Shown here piece by piece: positions 1 to 7,167 of a DNA stretch of 8,868 nt. The translations under genes and the position numbers were made by a program. Numbering within the stretch: the stretch's first letter is position 1; the number at the start of each line of letters is the position of its first letter. Origin of the DNA: Flavobacteriales bacterium UBA6772. Lineage in GTDB: Bacteria; Bacteroidota; Bacteroidia; Flavobacteriales; UBA7430. The stretch covers positions 6,344 through 15,211 of the forward strand of contig DKGK01000055.1 of NCBI GenBank assembly GCA_002453265.1, read 5' to 3'. Below the pieces are notes generated by a model. That model saw only the letters and a program-made list of their open reading frames with translations. It did no database searches and was not told the DNA's origin.

Positions 1-18
1 CGAGTCCAGTCCCCGCAA
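1..18 (+). tRNA. 3' end of a tRNA, probably initiator tRNA-Met (partial)
   Basis: The first bases fit the last third of a tRNA. Bases 1-5 fit the end of a T-loop (C56 to Y60), 6-10 (CCAGT) the 3' side of the T-stem, 11-17 (CCCCGCA) the 3' acceptor strand, and 18 (A) the discriminator. The 3' acceptor strand ending in A at position 72 matches the bacterial initiator tRNA-Met pattern, where C1 and A72 do not pair. The CCA is not encoded directly after the discriminator, which is common in this phylum. A hairpin terminator follows eight bases later. The anticodon lies outside the window, so the identity is an inference and another tRNA with a TGCGGGG acceptor remains possible. Confidence 0.6.
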
Positions 19-25
19 CTACCAG

Positions 26-54
26 AAGCCACTTTTAATTAAGTGGCTTTTTTT
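26..54 (+). terminator. Rho-independent terminator after the tRNA
   Basis: A perfect 9-bp inverted repeat (AAGCCACTT at 26-34, AAGTGGCTT at 41-49) with a 6-base loop runs straight into a T-tract (48-54). It sits just past the tRNA 3' end and before the next gene's leader, so it most likely ends the tRNA transcript. The A-rich 5' arm could give weak activity in the other direction as well. Confidence 0.8.
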
Positions 55-171
55 ATACCATAATTTTTATTTTACAAAACTTATAATTTATCATTTTAAC
101 GTAGCTTATAAATTAGTTGTAAATTAGGGCATATTTATTGTCATTTTACAAAACCAAATTAGCAATAATTA

Positions 172-2133
172 ATGAATACTAGTGTAAAATACTATATGGC
201 AGCTTTTTGCTTACTCCTAATTGTTTTTGGAGTACCCGAATCGTTTACACATTCTACTGGAGCTCCAGCAGGTTTTAGCGGAGCAATTGCAGATGATCAG
301 AATACTTGTGAATCATGCCATATACCTAATTCAAATAATTTGCCTTTAAATTCTCAGGTTTTAATTTCGTCGGAACTAGAAAACAACACGCATTATAATC
401 TAGGTGAATCTTACTATATAGCTATTACCGCTAATTCGGTTGGGGTTACTAAATTTGGTTTTCAAGCTTGTATGGAAAATACATTGGGCGAAAAAGTAGG
501 AGAATTGGTGTTATCTGAAACAGTATACACACAACTCATTTCTAATGGAAACTATATTACGCATACCAATTTAGGAAGTACTGGTTCTGGAGTTAAAACT
601 TGGATTTTTAATTGGATTGCTCCTCCAACCCTACAAGGTGATGTAACCTTACATGCTTCTGTATTGTTTTCCAACTCCAATGGATTAATTTCTGGCGATG
701 AAGTTAAATATTCATCCTTAACATTTTTGGAGCCTGTATTTGGTTGTACTAATCCTACAGCGTTTAATTTTAGTGCAGAGAACGACGTTGAAAACGGAAC
801 TTGTTTGTTTAGTCTAAATTCTGATATATTAAGTTTAAGTTATCAGACTTTAACGATTATTGGATCTGAAGACGAGGAGTTAGAAGTTGGAATTAATGTA
901 CATAACAATTCTAATGAAGCCTTAATTGTTCATTCTAAACGAAATACACTATCATCTGATACACCAACAAATTGGTTTTGTTGGGGAGTTTGTTATACCC
1001 CATTTGTAAGTCAGAGTTTTTACGATGTAGAAATACCCTCGGCTTCTTATGTTGATGAATTTAGTGGACACATGATGAGTGGCAATACACCTGGGACTTA
1101 CCCAATAGAATATTGTTTTTATCCCGAAGGTTTCATTTCCGACAGTATTTGTGCTACTGTAAACTATATTGTTACAGGCGATGTGTATGGATGTACCAAT
1201 AACAATGCAATAAACTATAACGAATTAGCAAACCTCAACGATAGTAGTTGTGTTGGTTATCCCGAGCCCAATTGGAGTTTTGCCGAATCCTATGGTTTTA
1301 CTCATACAGTTGCTTTAAATGCGGATGCAAGTATATTAGTTAACAATTCGCCTATTACTAACGGAGATTGGATAGGCGTATTTTATTTAGTTGATAGCGG
1401 TTTAATTTGTGCTGGATATACAGAGTGGGCTGGAATGAATACCACTATTAACATTCAAGGATTCGACTCAGAATTCAATCAAGGATTTACAGAGAACGAA
1501 GCCTTTATTTGGCAGGTTTGGGATGCATCCGATGGAGTGAGTTGGCTAATGGACGTGGAATATAGCATGCTTCAACCCAGTCAAAATTTATTTGAATATA
1601 ATGGCTTTAGTTCTATTGTTTCAATGATAAATATCAGCCCTATTACGACTCAAACCATTACGATTCCTAATGGTTGGTCCTTATTTTCATCTTATATTTA
1701 CGCCTCTAATATGTCCGTGTCTTCAATTTTCGAACCTATTATTGATGATTTGATTATTGTGAAAAATAATAGTGGTCAAGCTTATCTTGTTGCCTACAAC
1801 TATAATGCTATTGGTTCTATTTTACCCGGTCAAGCTTATTTAGTAAAAACGACCGCTAATTCTGAAATCACAATCGATGGGGCATATTTAAAGCCTGAAT
1901 TATTTCCAATTAGTTTACAACAAGGATGGAACATGGTTGGTTATTTACCTATCGAACCTATAGATGTTCAAGATGTTTTTCATGATCTTCTAGATCAAGA
2001 ATTAATTATAATAGTAAAGGATTATTCGGGCAATGCATTAATCCCAGAATGGGGATTTAACGGTATTGGCTCGATGAATCCTGGTCAAGGTTATCAGGTG
2101 AAAGTTAATGCAGAAGGAGTTCTTCAATATTAA
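172..2133 (+). CDS. Secreted multidomain protein with CxxCH motif and C-terminal tandem repeats
   Basis: This 653-residue protein begins with a signal peptide (hydrophobic core about residues 9-21). It continues with a region holding the APAGFSG and CESCH (46-50) motifs. These resemble the Reeler-like 'choice-of-anchor V' domain of Bacteroidota surface proteins, where CxxCH may bind haem. Two GCTN...C units (191-211 and 340-360) are typical of marine flavobacterial exported proteins. Between them is a beta-rich domain with FCWGVCY (269-275). Residues 365-485 form another domain (DWIGVFY, AFIWQVWD). The C-terminus is two related units (about 495-560 and 579-645) sharing GW, VK, SG, N-IGS and PGQ-Y-VK. 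No T9SS sorting tail is seen, so how it is anchored is unclear. An in-frame TAA at 166-168 fixes the start close to 172. It should be exported; its function is unknown. Confidence 0.85.
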   Translation: MNTSVKYYMAAFCLLLIVFGVPESFTHSTGAPAGFSGAIADDQNTCESCHIPNSNNLPLNSQVLISSELENNTHYNLGESYYIAITANSVGVTKFGFQACMENTLGEKVGELVLSETVYTQLISNGNYITHTNLGSTGSGVKTWIFNWIAPPTLQGDVTLHASVLFSNSNGLISGDEVKYSSLTFLEPVFGCTNPTAFNFSAENDVENGTCLFSLNSDILSLSYQTLTIIGSEDEELEVGINVHNNSNEALIVHSKRNTLSSDTPTNWFCWGVCYTPFVSQSFYDVEIPSASYVDEFSGHMMSGNTPGTYPIEYCFYPEGFISDSICATVNYIVTGDVYGCTNNNAINYNELANLNDSSCVGYPEPNWSFAESYGFTHTVALNADASILVNNSPITNGDWIGVFYLVDSGLICAGYTEWAGMNTTINIQGFDSEFNQGFTENEAFIWQVWDASDGVSWLMDVEYSMLQPSQNLFEYNGFSSIVSMINISPITTQTITIPNGWSLFSSYIYASNMSVSSIFEPIIDDLIIVKNNSGQAYLVAYNYNAIGSILPGQAYLVKTTANSEITIDGAYLKPELFPISLQQGWNMVGYLPIEPIDVQDVFHDLLDQELIIIVKDYSGNALIPEWGFNGIGSMNPGQGYQVKVNAEGVLQY

Positions 2134-2190
2134 TTGATTATATCTGATTAGTGACAAGCTTTTTGTAAATTGGACTTCTAAAATTATCTT

Positions 2191-2739
2191 ATGAAAAAAA
2201 TTATTGCAAGTGTAGCACTTTTATCTTTAATGGTAAGTTGCACTAAAGATTTAGGAACACTCAATAGTGTGAGTACTAAAGATTTTAAAACAGATCAGCA
2301 ATACGAATTAGCATTAAAGCAACAATCGTTTACTGCAAATTCTCTTGAAGCATCTGTTAATCTGGCATTAAAAGCAGTACCAAAAGCAGCTTTTTTAAGA
2401 AACACTAAAGTTACCTCAAAAGGGAAAAAAATCACTATTCTAACGGATGTATGGTCAATGTCTAAACGCAGACCTAAAAAAAATAAAGATTTACAATTAG
2501 ATAAATACAAAAGGCCAAAAGGGCAATCTTCTCAAAAAAGACCTTCTGCCGAGCTAATTTCGAAGCTTAAAAAAGGAATGAAAGTAACTTGGGATCATCC
2601 TAAAGCAGGTGTAGGTTCTGGTGTAATAGTTAGTATTTCCAATATGTTAGCTCAAATAGAAAAAGTATTTGATGAAAACGGAAAACCAGGAAAACCAGTT
2701 AAATTGCCTTTAGAGATTTTGAAGCCTGCTAAAAGATAA
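2191..2739 (+). CDS. Very basic putative lipoprotein of unknown function
   Basis: The N-terminus is a lipoprotein signal: a short basic start, a hydrophobic stretch, then LMVSC with the lipidated cysteine at 17 and Thr-Lys after it. The mature part is strongly cationic. The whole 182-residue protein has 31 Lys and 6 Arg against 14 acidic residues, with the densest basic patch at about residues 91-117. The last 60 residues (from GMKVTWDHP at about 129) look like a small beta-barrel of SH3/KOW or tudor type. This is an impression from the pattern of hydrophobic strands and glycines, not a firm family match. It lies 57 bases after the preceding gene and 32 bases before the next on the same strand, so co-transcription is plausible. 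I do not recognise the family; binding to anionic polymers is only a guess from charge. Confidence 0.75.
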   Translation: MKKIIASVALLSLMVSCTKDLGTLNSVSTKDFKTDQQYELALKQQSFTANSLEASVNLALKAVPKAAFLRNTKVTSKGKKITILTDVWSMSKRRPKKNKDLQLDKYKRPKGQSSQKRPSAELISKLKKGMKVTWDHPKAGVGSGVIVSISNMLAQIEKVFDENGKPGKPVKLPLEILKPAKR

Positions 2740-2771
2740 ATTAGATTCGATATTCACTAAAATATTCAATT

Positions 2772-3290
2772 ATGAGAACTTTTATTTTAGGATTAATGAG
2801 TCTTTTGTCTTTTCAATTGTGTGCACAAAATATGGATGAAAGAGGTTATATAGTAACTGAAGGAGAGGCAACACCAAACTTTGAATTATTCTTACTTAAT
2901 GGTGACACCGTTTCTAATGAAATGCTTTTAGGTAAGGTGGTGGTTTTACAGTTTACCGCTTCTTGGTGTAGTGTATGCCGTAAAGAAATGCCACATTTAG
3001 AATCTGAAGTTTGGCAAGAATTTAAAGAGGACGATTTTATCCTAATAGGAATTGACTTAAAAGAAGATGAAGCGACTACAAGAGCTTTTGTTGAGAAAAT
3101 AGGGGTTACTTATCCTATCGCTTTAGATATAGACGGTAGTTTGTTTGACCTTTTTGCAGGACCTAAACAGGGCGTTACCCGAAATATAGTAATCGATAAA
3201 AAGGGTAATATTGCATTTTTAACTCGGCTTTACGAAAGAGTAGAGTTTGAGGAAATGATTTCTGTGATTAAACAAGAACTAAAGAAGTAA
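2772..3290 (+). CDS. TlpA/ResA-like exported thiol-disulfide oxidoreductase
   Basis: This is a 172-residue thioredoxin-fold protein with a signal peptide ending near LCAQ (residues 16-19), so it works in the periplasm or on the outside. The usual AhpC/TSA-TlpA layout is present: ATPNFELFLLNGD (33-45), the redox site WCSVC (65-69) after VVLQFTAS, the GIDLKED segment (93-99), and a final strand with VTRNIVIDKKG (135-145). In TlpA and ResA a cis-proline normally precedes the strand after the active site. Here the matching place is Thr (GVTRN), as in several peroxiredoxin-like relatives, which may change substrate choice. Family members reduce or oxidise disulfides in exported proteins or in cytochrome c maturation. 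The partner here is unknown; the CxxCH protein encoded two genes upstream is a possible but unproven link. It is the last gene before a strong terminator. Confidence 0.88.
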   Translation: MRTFILGLMSLLSFQLCAQNMDERGYIVTEGEATPNFELFLLNGDTVSNEMLLGKVVVLQFTASWCSVCRKEMPHLESEVWQEFKEDDFILIGIDLKEDEATTRAFVEKIGVTYPIALDIDGSLFDLFAGPKQGVTRNIVIDKKGNIAFLTRLYERVEFEEMISVIKQELKK

Positions 3291-3291
3291 G

Positions 3292-3319
3292 AAAAAAGGA
3301 GCCATTTGGCTCCTTTTTT
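3292..3319. terminator. Bidirectional terminator between convergent operons
   Basis: An inverted repeat with a 6-bp G/C-rich core (GGAGCC at 3298-3303, GGCTCC at 3308-3313) and ATTT loop is flanked by six A on the left and six T on the right, giving a 12-bp stem if those pair. Either strand's transcript would end in a U-tract. It starts two bases after the rightward TlpA-like gene and overlaps the first two bases of the TAA stop of the leftward purT gene (3318-3320), so it serves both operons. Confidence 0.9.
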
Positions 3320-4478
3320 AGTTTACAGTAATATGTGCGGCAATTTCTACCGCTTTTTTAACTAAGTCTTCAACAGGTTCCTCACCAAAAGCAAGTGCTA
3401 CTGCCATCCTTCTATAAGGTCTTGTGGTTGGTTTTCCAAACAACTTAAAATCACTATTTTTATAAGATGCAGCTTTATGTATTCCTGAAAACAGAGGGTG
3501 TTTATTGCTTTCTGTACTCGCTAACACCACGGCACTAGCACCATTTTTCTCTAGCGTAATTTCAGCTACAGGAATTCCTAATACTGCTCTGGCATGTAAT
3601 TCAAATTCAGAAAAATTCTGAGTATTTCCTAAAGTTACCATTCCAGTATCGTGAGGTCTTGGAGAGAGTTCAGAAAAATAGACGCCTTCGTTACCAATAA
3701 AAAACTCAACTCCCCAAATACCAGAACCTCCTAAAGCAGCAGTTACATCAGTAGCCATTTTTTGAGCTTCTAATAATCGTGCATCAACCATAGGCATAGG
3801 TTGCCAGCTTTCTTGGTAATCGCCACGTTCTTGTCGGTGTCCTATAGGAGGGCAGAATAATGTTTCCCCATTGTCTTGAGTAAGCGTAAGTAAGGTTATT
3901 TCATAATCAAAGTTTACAAACTCCTCTACAATAACTTCCATTACATCACCTCGTGATCCCTCTAAAGCATATCTCCAAGCTTTCAGAATGTCTTCTTCAT
4001 TTTTTATAACCGACTGTCCTTTGCCCGAACTAGACATTAATGGTTTTACTACGCAAGGCATTCCACAAATAGCGACTCCTGCTTTTAATTCTTCGTAAGA
4101 AGTAGCATACTTATAAGTTGCCGTTTTTACGCCCACTTCTATAGCTGCTAAATCGCGAATTGCTTTACGATTCATTGTATAGTTTGCGGCTTTCGCACTA
4201 GGAACAATTTTTATTCCTTGCTTTTCGTACTCGTAAAATCGTTCTGTACGTATGGCTTCTATTTCGGGTACAATAATATCTGGTTTATGCTTTGCAACAA
4301 TCGCATCTAAGGCGTCACCATCTAACATGTTTATTACTTCCGAAGCTTGAGCTACTTGCATAGCAGGAGCATTATTGTAAGAGTCTACAGCAATTATATA
4401 TTGTCCTAATCGCTGACAAGCAATCACGAATTCCTTTCCGAGCTCGCCAGAGCCTAAAAGCATAATTTTATTTCTCAT
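3318..4478 (-). CDS. purT: Formate-dependent phosphoribosylglycinamide formyltransferase (GAR transformylase 2)
   Basis: PurT uses formate and ATP to turn glycinamide ribonucleotide (GAR) into formyl-GAR, the third step of purine synthesis, without needing formyl-tetrahydrofolate. The 386-residue length matches the family (about 390). Motifs in order are LLGSGELGKE (7-16; N-terminal domain, GAR/formate site), VVKPLMSSSGKGQS (143-156; ATP-grasp nucleotide loop), FDYEITLLT (190-198), CPPIGHRQERGDYQESWQP (209-227), WGVEFF (255-260) and FSELSPRPHDTG (268-279). E258 and E270 fit the Mg-binding glutamates, and R356-R357 fit the paired arginines near the phosphate site. It is the last gene of a leftward run, 14 bases after the 78-residue gene, and ends in the shared terminator. 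No purine-specific regulatory site was recognised. Confidence 0.97.
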   Translation of the reverse strand: MRNKIMLLGSGELGKEFVIACQRLGQYIIAVDSYNNAPAMQVAQASEVINMLDGDALDAIVAKHKPDIIVPEIEAIRTERFYEYEKQGIKIVPSAKAANYTMNRKAIRDLAAIEVGVKTATYKYATSYEELKAGVAICGMPCVVKPLMSSSGKGQSVIKNEEDILKAWRYALEGSRGDVMEVIVEEFVNFDYEITLLTLTQDNGETLFCPPIGHRQERGDYQESWQPMPMVDARLLEAQKMATDVTAALGGSGIWGVEFFIGNEGVYFSELSPRPHDTGMVTLGNTQNFSEFELHARAVLGIPVAEITLEKNGASAVVLASTESNKHPLFSGIHKAASYKNSDFKLFGKPTTRPYRRMAVALAFGEEPVEDLVKKAVEIAAHITVN

Positions 4479-4492
4479 GGTGTAAAAGTAAT

Positions 4493-4729
4493 TTATTCAA
4501 CTAAATAACCTTGCTTAGGTTTTAGTTTAGTTCGGAGTGTATTTGCCCATTTTAGGTCTACAATAATGAAAGCATCGTAGGCTAGGTCTGTAACTTTTTC
4601 TATACCAGTTTCTAAAAATAATATATTTTCTAAGATACTAAATTCGTTTAGATGAATTAAATGGTGTTCTGCAATTTTTAGGGCATCAGGTCCACTAAAA
4701 TTCCAAACTAATTTTGCTTTTTGAGACAT
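4493..4729 (-). CDS. Small conserved-looking protein of unknown function (78 aa)
   Basis: This is a 78-residue soluble protein without signal peptide or membrane segment. Visible motifs are LVWNFSGPDA (7-16) and a histidine-rich helix EHHLIHLNEF (21-30), followed by alternating strands and helices (ILFLETGIEKV, AFIIVDLKW) and a final LKPKQGYL. The pattern suggests a compact alpha/beta, possibly ferredoxin-like, fold. It resembles small hypothetical proteins I recall from other Bacteroidota, but I cannot name a family. Its ATG directly follows the TAA of the upstream ATP-grasp gene with no base between, which points to translational coupling, and purT starts 14 bases after it. A role with either ATP-grasp enzyme is inference from position only. 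Confidence 0.8.
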   Translation of the reverse strand: MSQKAKLVWNFSGPDALKIAEHHLIHLNEFSILENILFLETGIEKVTDLAYDAFIIVDLKWANTLRTKLKPKQGYLVE

Positions 4730-5641
4730 TTATTTAATATTATTTGAATGAATATAATCAGTTATTATATCGGCTAGTTTTGTGACAGCTTCAGGATGGT
4801 TTCTAAACCATAATTCGGGTTCGATTAATTCTAATTCGCCAAGTGAGAGTAGGTTGTTATTGTCGTAAAACAGATCTACTCTAGCATACAATGTTTTATG
4901 TGGACAGGCAAGTAGCGCTTTAGTTGCAAAGTCAATTTCTTTATGGCTCGCCTTGTACTCTTCTACAGTTCCCCCAAAATCATCTTGTACCCTAAAATCT
5001 CCTTTTTTAGCCTTTTTTAATACGGCATGCGAAAATTCTCCACCGATCATTATTAGGCTAATCTCTCCTTGTTCTTGAATACGATATTGGAATTCTTGAA
5101 ACAGCATTACTTCTTCAGAAATGAGTCTCTGTAAGTCTAATTCGTATCGATTATACTCAGAAGCACTAATTAAAAACGTTTCTCTAGCTGCTCCAGCAAT
5201 TGCAGGTTTGAGAACAGCTTTATCCCAAGAAGTTTTAGAAAATAAATTAGCTAAAGTATCTTTCGACCCTTTTTCTATAAATAGGGTAGGAGGTATGTTT
5301 ACTTGTTTTTGTTGCAATTCTTGCAAATAGTGTTTATCTAAATTCCAATAAATTACTTCGGGAGAATTGATGAATTGTACTATTTTATTTGTTTTTGAAA
5401 ACCATTTAAAAAACTCCTCAAAACGCTCAAAATAATCCCAGGTTGTCCTAAAAATAGCATAATTGCAATTAGCCCAGTCTATATCAGTAGCATCCCATGC
5501 TTTTTTAATAACCTTGAAGCCTTTTTGTTCTAAAGCTTTTTTTACCAAGTCATCTTCTAAAATAACTTGATTTATATACCAATCTGTTTCTGTTGGATTC
5601 TCGTACCTTGAGGCGGTAAGTATAACAATATCGTAGTTCAT
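4730..5641 (-). CDS. ATP-grasp family ligase, RimK/glutathione-synthetase-like, substrate unknown
   Basis: This 303-residue cytosolic protein has an ATP-grasp layout. There is an N-terminal pre-ATP-grasp Rossmann-like part (DIVILTAS at the start, FRTTWDY at 64-70) and a linker with NSPEVIYWNLDKHYL (92-106). The ATP-binding lysine region is AVLKPAIAGAARET (142-155, K145), and QEF (182-184) fits the adenine-contact position. The metal-binding end is ARVDLF (253-258) plus GELELIEPELWF (268-279). Enzymes of this group join a carboxylate to an amine or thiol through an acyl-phosphate. The acceptor cannot be read from the sequence, and it is not a canonical gshB, ddl or rimK. It is 29 bases downstream of the T9SS thioredoxin-like gene and abuts the 78-residue gene, so an operon with that gene and purT is likely. 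Confidence 0.88.
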   Translation of the reverse strand: MNYDIVILTASRYENPTETDWYINQVILEDDLVKKALEQKGFKVIKKAWDATDIDWANCNYAIFRTTWDYFERFEEFFKWFSKTNKIVQFINSPEVIYWNLDKHYLQELQQKQVNIPPTLFIEKGSKDTLANLFSKTSWDKAVLKPAIAGAARETFLISASEYNRYELDLQRLISEEVMLFQEFQYRIQEQGEISLIMIGGEFSHAVLKKAKKGDFRVQDDFGGTVEEYKASHKEIDFATKALLACPHKTLYARVDLFYDNNNLLSLGELELIEPELWFRNHPEAVTKLADIITDYIHSNNIK

Positions 5642-5670
5642 TGGGTTGGTATATTTTACTAGTAATTTAT

Positions 5671-6459
5671 TTATTTTACAAGAGCGTTTTCAATTGTAAT
5701 AATTTGAGACTCATTGAATGTACCATTACTTAAGTTTACCAAATACAAACCTGCAGCTTTTGAAGATAAATCAATATTAATTTTATTTTTTTGATTCGGC
5801 GTACAATCTTCAATATTCACATTTACCACTTTTTCGCCTAGTACTGTAAATACTTCTAGCTTGCTCTTTACTTGTACATAAAATTCTACATCGAAAAGAC
5901 CATTGCTTGGATTAGGGAAAATGGAGAGTGAATTATTGACCGCATCACTATCTCCAATTCCAACAGTATTTAGCCCACTTGTAATAGCTTCCAAAACCCC
6001 TTCAAAACTAATTGATCCATTGTTTTCGTTGTACAATACTGCATGATCATTTCCTGCCAAAACAACTACTTTAGGCATTCCATTAGTTCCATAATCGCTC
6101 ATGCTAATAGCTTCTGACGAAAAGGCAATATGGTTTTCCATATTGTTTGCATTTCCCCAACTCGAAATATTCGAACAGCTTGTATTTGCGTAATCATCTG
6201 TTAAATAGAATTCTACTTTTCCAGGATGCGTTTCAGTAAAAGTTTGAACTGCATCGTATGCATGTGAGCCAAAATATGAGCAAGAACCACAAGGCATTAC
6301 CCAAGCTATAACAATGATTTTTCCTTCATCGAGCTCGTCGAAAAGTGTATGAGAATTACTGTTACAATCTTCTTCTGTAAAGTTGGTGGCAGTTTGTGCT
6401 ACTACTTGAAGGTTTAAGCTGATGAAAATGCTGGTAACAAAAAGTAAAACTGTTTTCAT
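5671..6459 (-). CDS. Thioredoxin-fold protein with T9SS C-terminal sorting domain
   Basis: This is a 262-residue exported protein. A signal peptide ends near VVAQ (19-22). The middle is thioredoxin-like: IIVIAWVMPCGSC (48-60) puts a CGSC redox pair (C57, C60) after a beta-strand, and GMPKVVVLAG (127-136) supplies the cis-proline (P129). Extra cysteines at 32 and 95 could form a structural disulfide. Residues about 178-262 are a type A T9SS sorting domain: SIFPNPSNGLFDVEF (179-193), then GEKV and AGLYLVNLSNG (236-246), with a short basic end. T9SS cargo of this type crosses the outer membrane and is usually attached to surface lipopolysaccharide or released. A surface thiol-disulfide role is the best guess. 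It is the first gene of the leftward group and has a good -7 promoter box 30 bases upstream. Confidence 0.9.
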   Translation of the reverse strand: MKTVLLFVTSIFISLNLQVVAQTATNFTEEDCNSNSHTLFDELDEGKIIVIAWVMPCGSCSYFGSHAYDAVQTFTETHPGKVEFYLTDDYANTSCSNISSWGNANNMENHIAFSSEAISMSDYGTNGMPKVVVLAGNDHAVLYNENNGSISFEGVLEAITSGLNTVGIGDSDAVNNSLSIFPNPSNGLFDVEFYVQVKSKLEVFTVLGEKVVNVNIEDCTPNQKNKINIDLSSKAAGLYLVNLSNGTFNESQIITIENALVK

Positions 6460-6488
6460 AGGGTGTTTATTTAGCCGTTTGTATTGTC

Positions 6489-6496
6489 CAAATATA
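6489..6496 (-). promoter_or_regulatory. Candidate Bacteroidota -7 promoter box (TATATTTG)
   Basis: On the - strand this reads TATATTTG, a full match to the Bacteroidota sigma-ABfr -7 consensus TAnnTTTG. It lies 29 bases before the start codon of the T9SS thioredoxin-like gene, leaving a leader of roughly 20-25 bases. A run of eight A lies just upstream on the same strand (6511-6518), but no TTTG -33 element is seen at the usual 19-base spacing. In AT-rich DNA a chance match is possible. Confidence 0.5.
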
Positions 6497-6637
6497 AATA
6501 AATTAATGTGTTTTTTTTGAGAAAAACCAAGGAGTTTTATTGTTTACGATAACTATGTTCGTGTTCATTGTATTGGCTTGTAAGTCATGAAATGTATCAC
6601 TTTTCATTGTTGATTTAACGATTATGAATACATATCC

Positions 6638-7167
6638 ATGAAATACATTATGTTTATTACTTGAGTTCAGCTGGCTAAGAAAATAAAGATTTATAAACCG
6701 ATTTAGTTAGTTCGCGAAGGATACTTGATAATTGCTAAAGAGGTAAAGAGTCGCTTTTACAATTAATTAATCAACTGAAGTTTCTGAGGAGATATTAAAG
6801 TCTAATGCGATAGAGAATAGTAACATTAGTTTAGAGGAAAAGATATTATTGCAAATAGATTTATTACCGAATGAGTGCTCATCTATTTATTAGGACAAGC
6901 TATACTCTATATAAAAAATAAAATTTATAAGTCAGCTAAAAATCCCTTATCGTTTACAAATATAGATGGTTTAGCAGACGACTATAGAGACTATTTTATT
7001 ATATGTGTAATTACCATTTATGTAAATATACCAAAGCAACTACAAAAGAAATTAGAGCTATAGAAAACGAATATTTAGATTTAATTTATATACCAGGTTT
7101 TCATTTTTTTACTTTAAGTTTTCTAAATAATTATTTTACAGACTCAAATGAAGTTGGTCGCAACTAA
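6638..7167 (+). pseudogene. Frameshifted, truncated remnant of a Fic-family gene
   Basis: No open frame spans this region, but Fic-like pieces occur in order across three frames. A possible start with MKYI (6638) leads to LVREGYLIIAKEV, like the N-terminal helix-turn-helix of some Fic proteins. GKESLLQLINQLK then shifts at about 6779 into VSEEILKSNAIENSNISLEE (6780-6839). This matches the SNAIENS/TLTLEE inhibitory-helix region of Fic proteins. After a stop at 6891 the frame moves to ILYIKNKIYKS and NIDGLADDYRDYF, compared with NIDD-IAGRFR. Another frame ends in YFTDSNEVGRN (7132-7164), a worn version of the catalytic HPFxDGNGRxGR. The motif's His, Pro and one Arg are lost and the C-terminal domain is missing, so no activity is expected. 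The open stretch 6875-7063 (GTG start) belongs to this relic and is not a separate gene. No transposase scar was seen. Confidence 0.6.

Noticed and set aside
22..24. CCA taken as the encoded tRNA 3' end
   Set aside because: Counting back from it gives no proper T-loop. The fit with CCAGT as T-stem and CCCCGCA as acceptor puts the discriminator at base 18.
2295..2510. Open frame on the - strand inside the lipoprotein gene
   Set aside because: It is antisense to a gene with a clear lipoprotein signal and has no recognisable domain.
5121..5330. Open frame on the + strand inside the ATP-grasp gene
   Set aside because: The - strand frame carries the ATP-grasp motifs; the + strand product looks like random translation.
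6875..7063. 62-residue open frame starting at GTG as an independent gene
   Set aside because: It matches the middle of a Fic-like relic, with the neighbouring Fic-like pieces in other frames on both sides.
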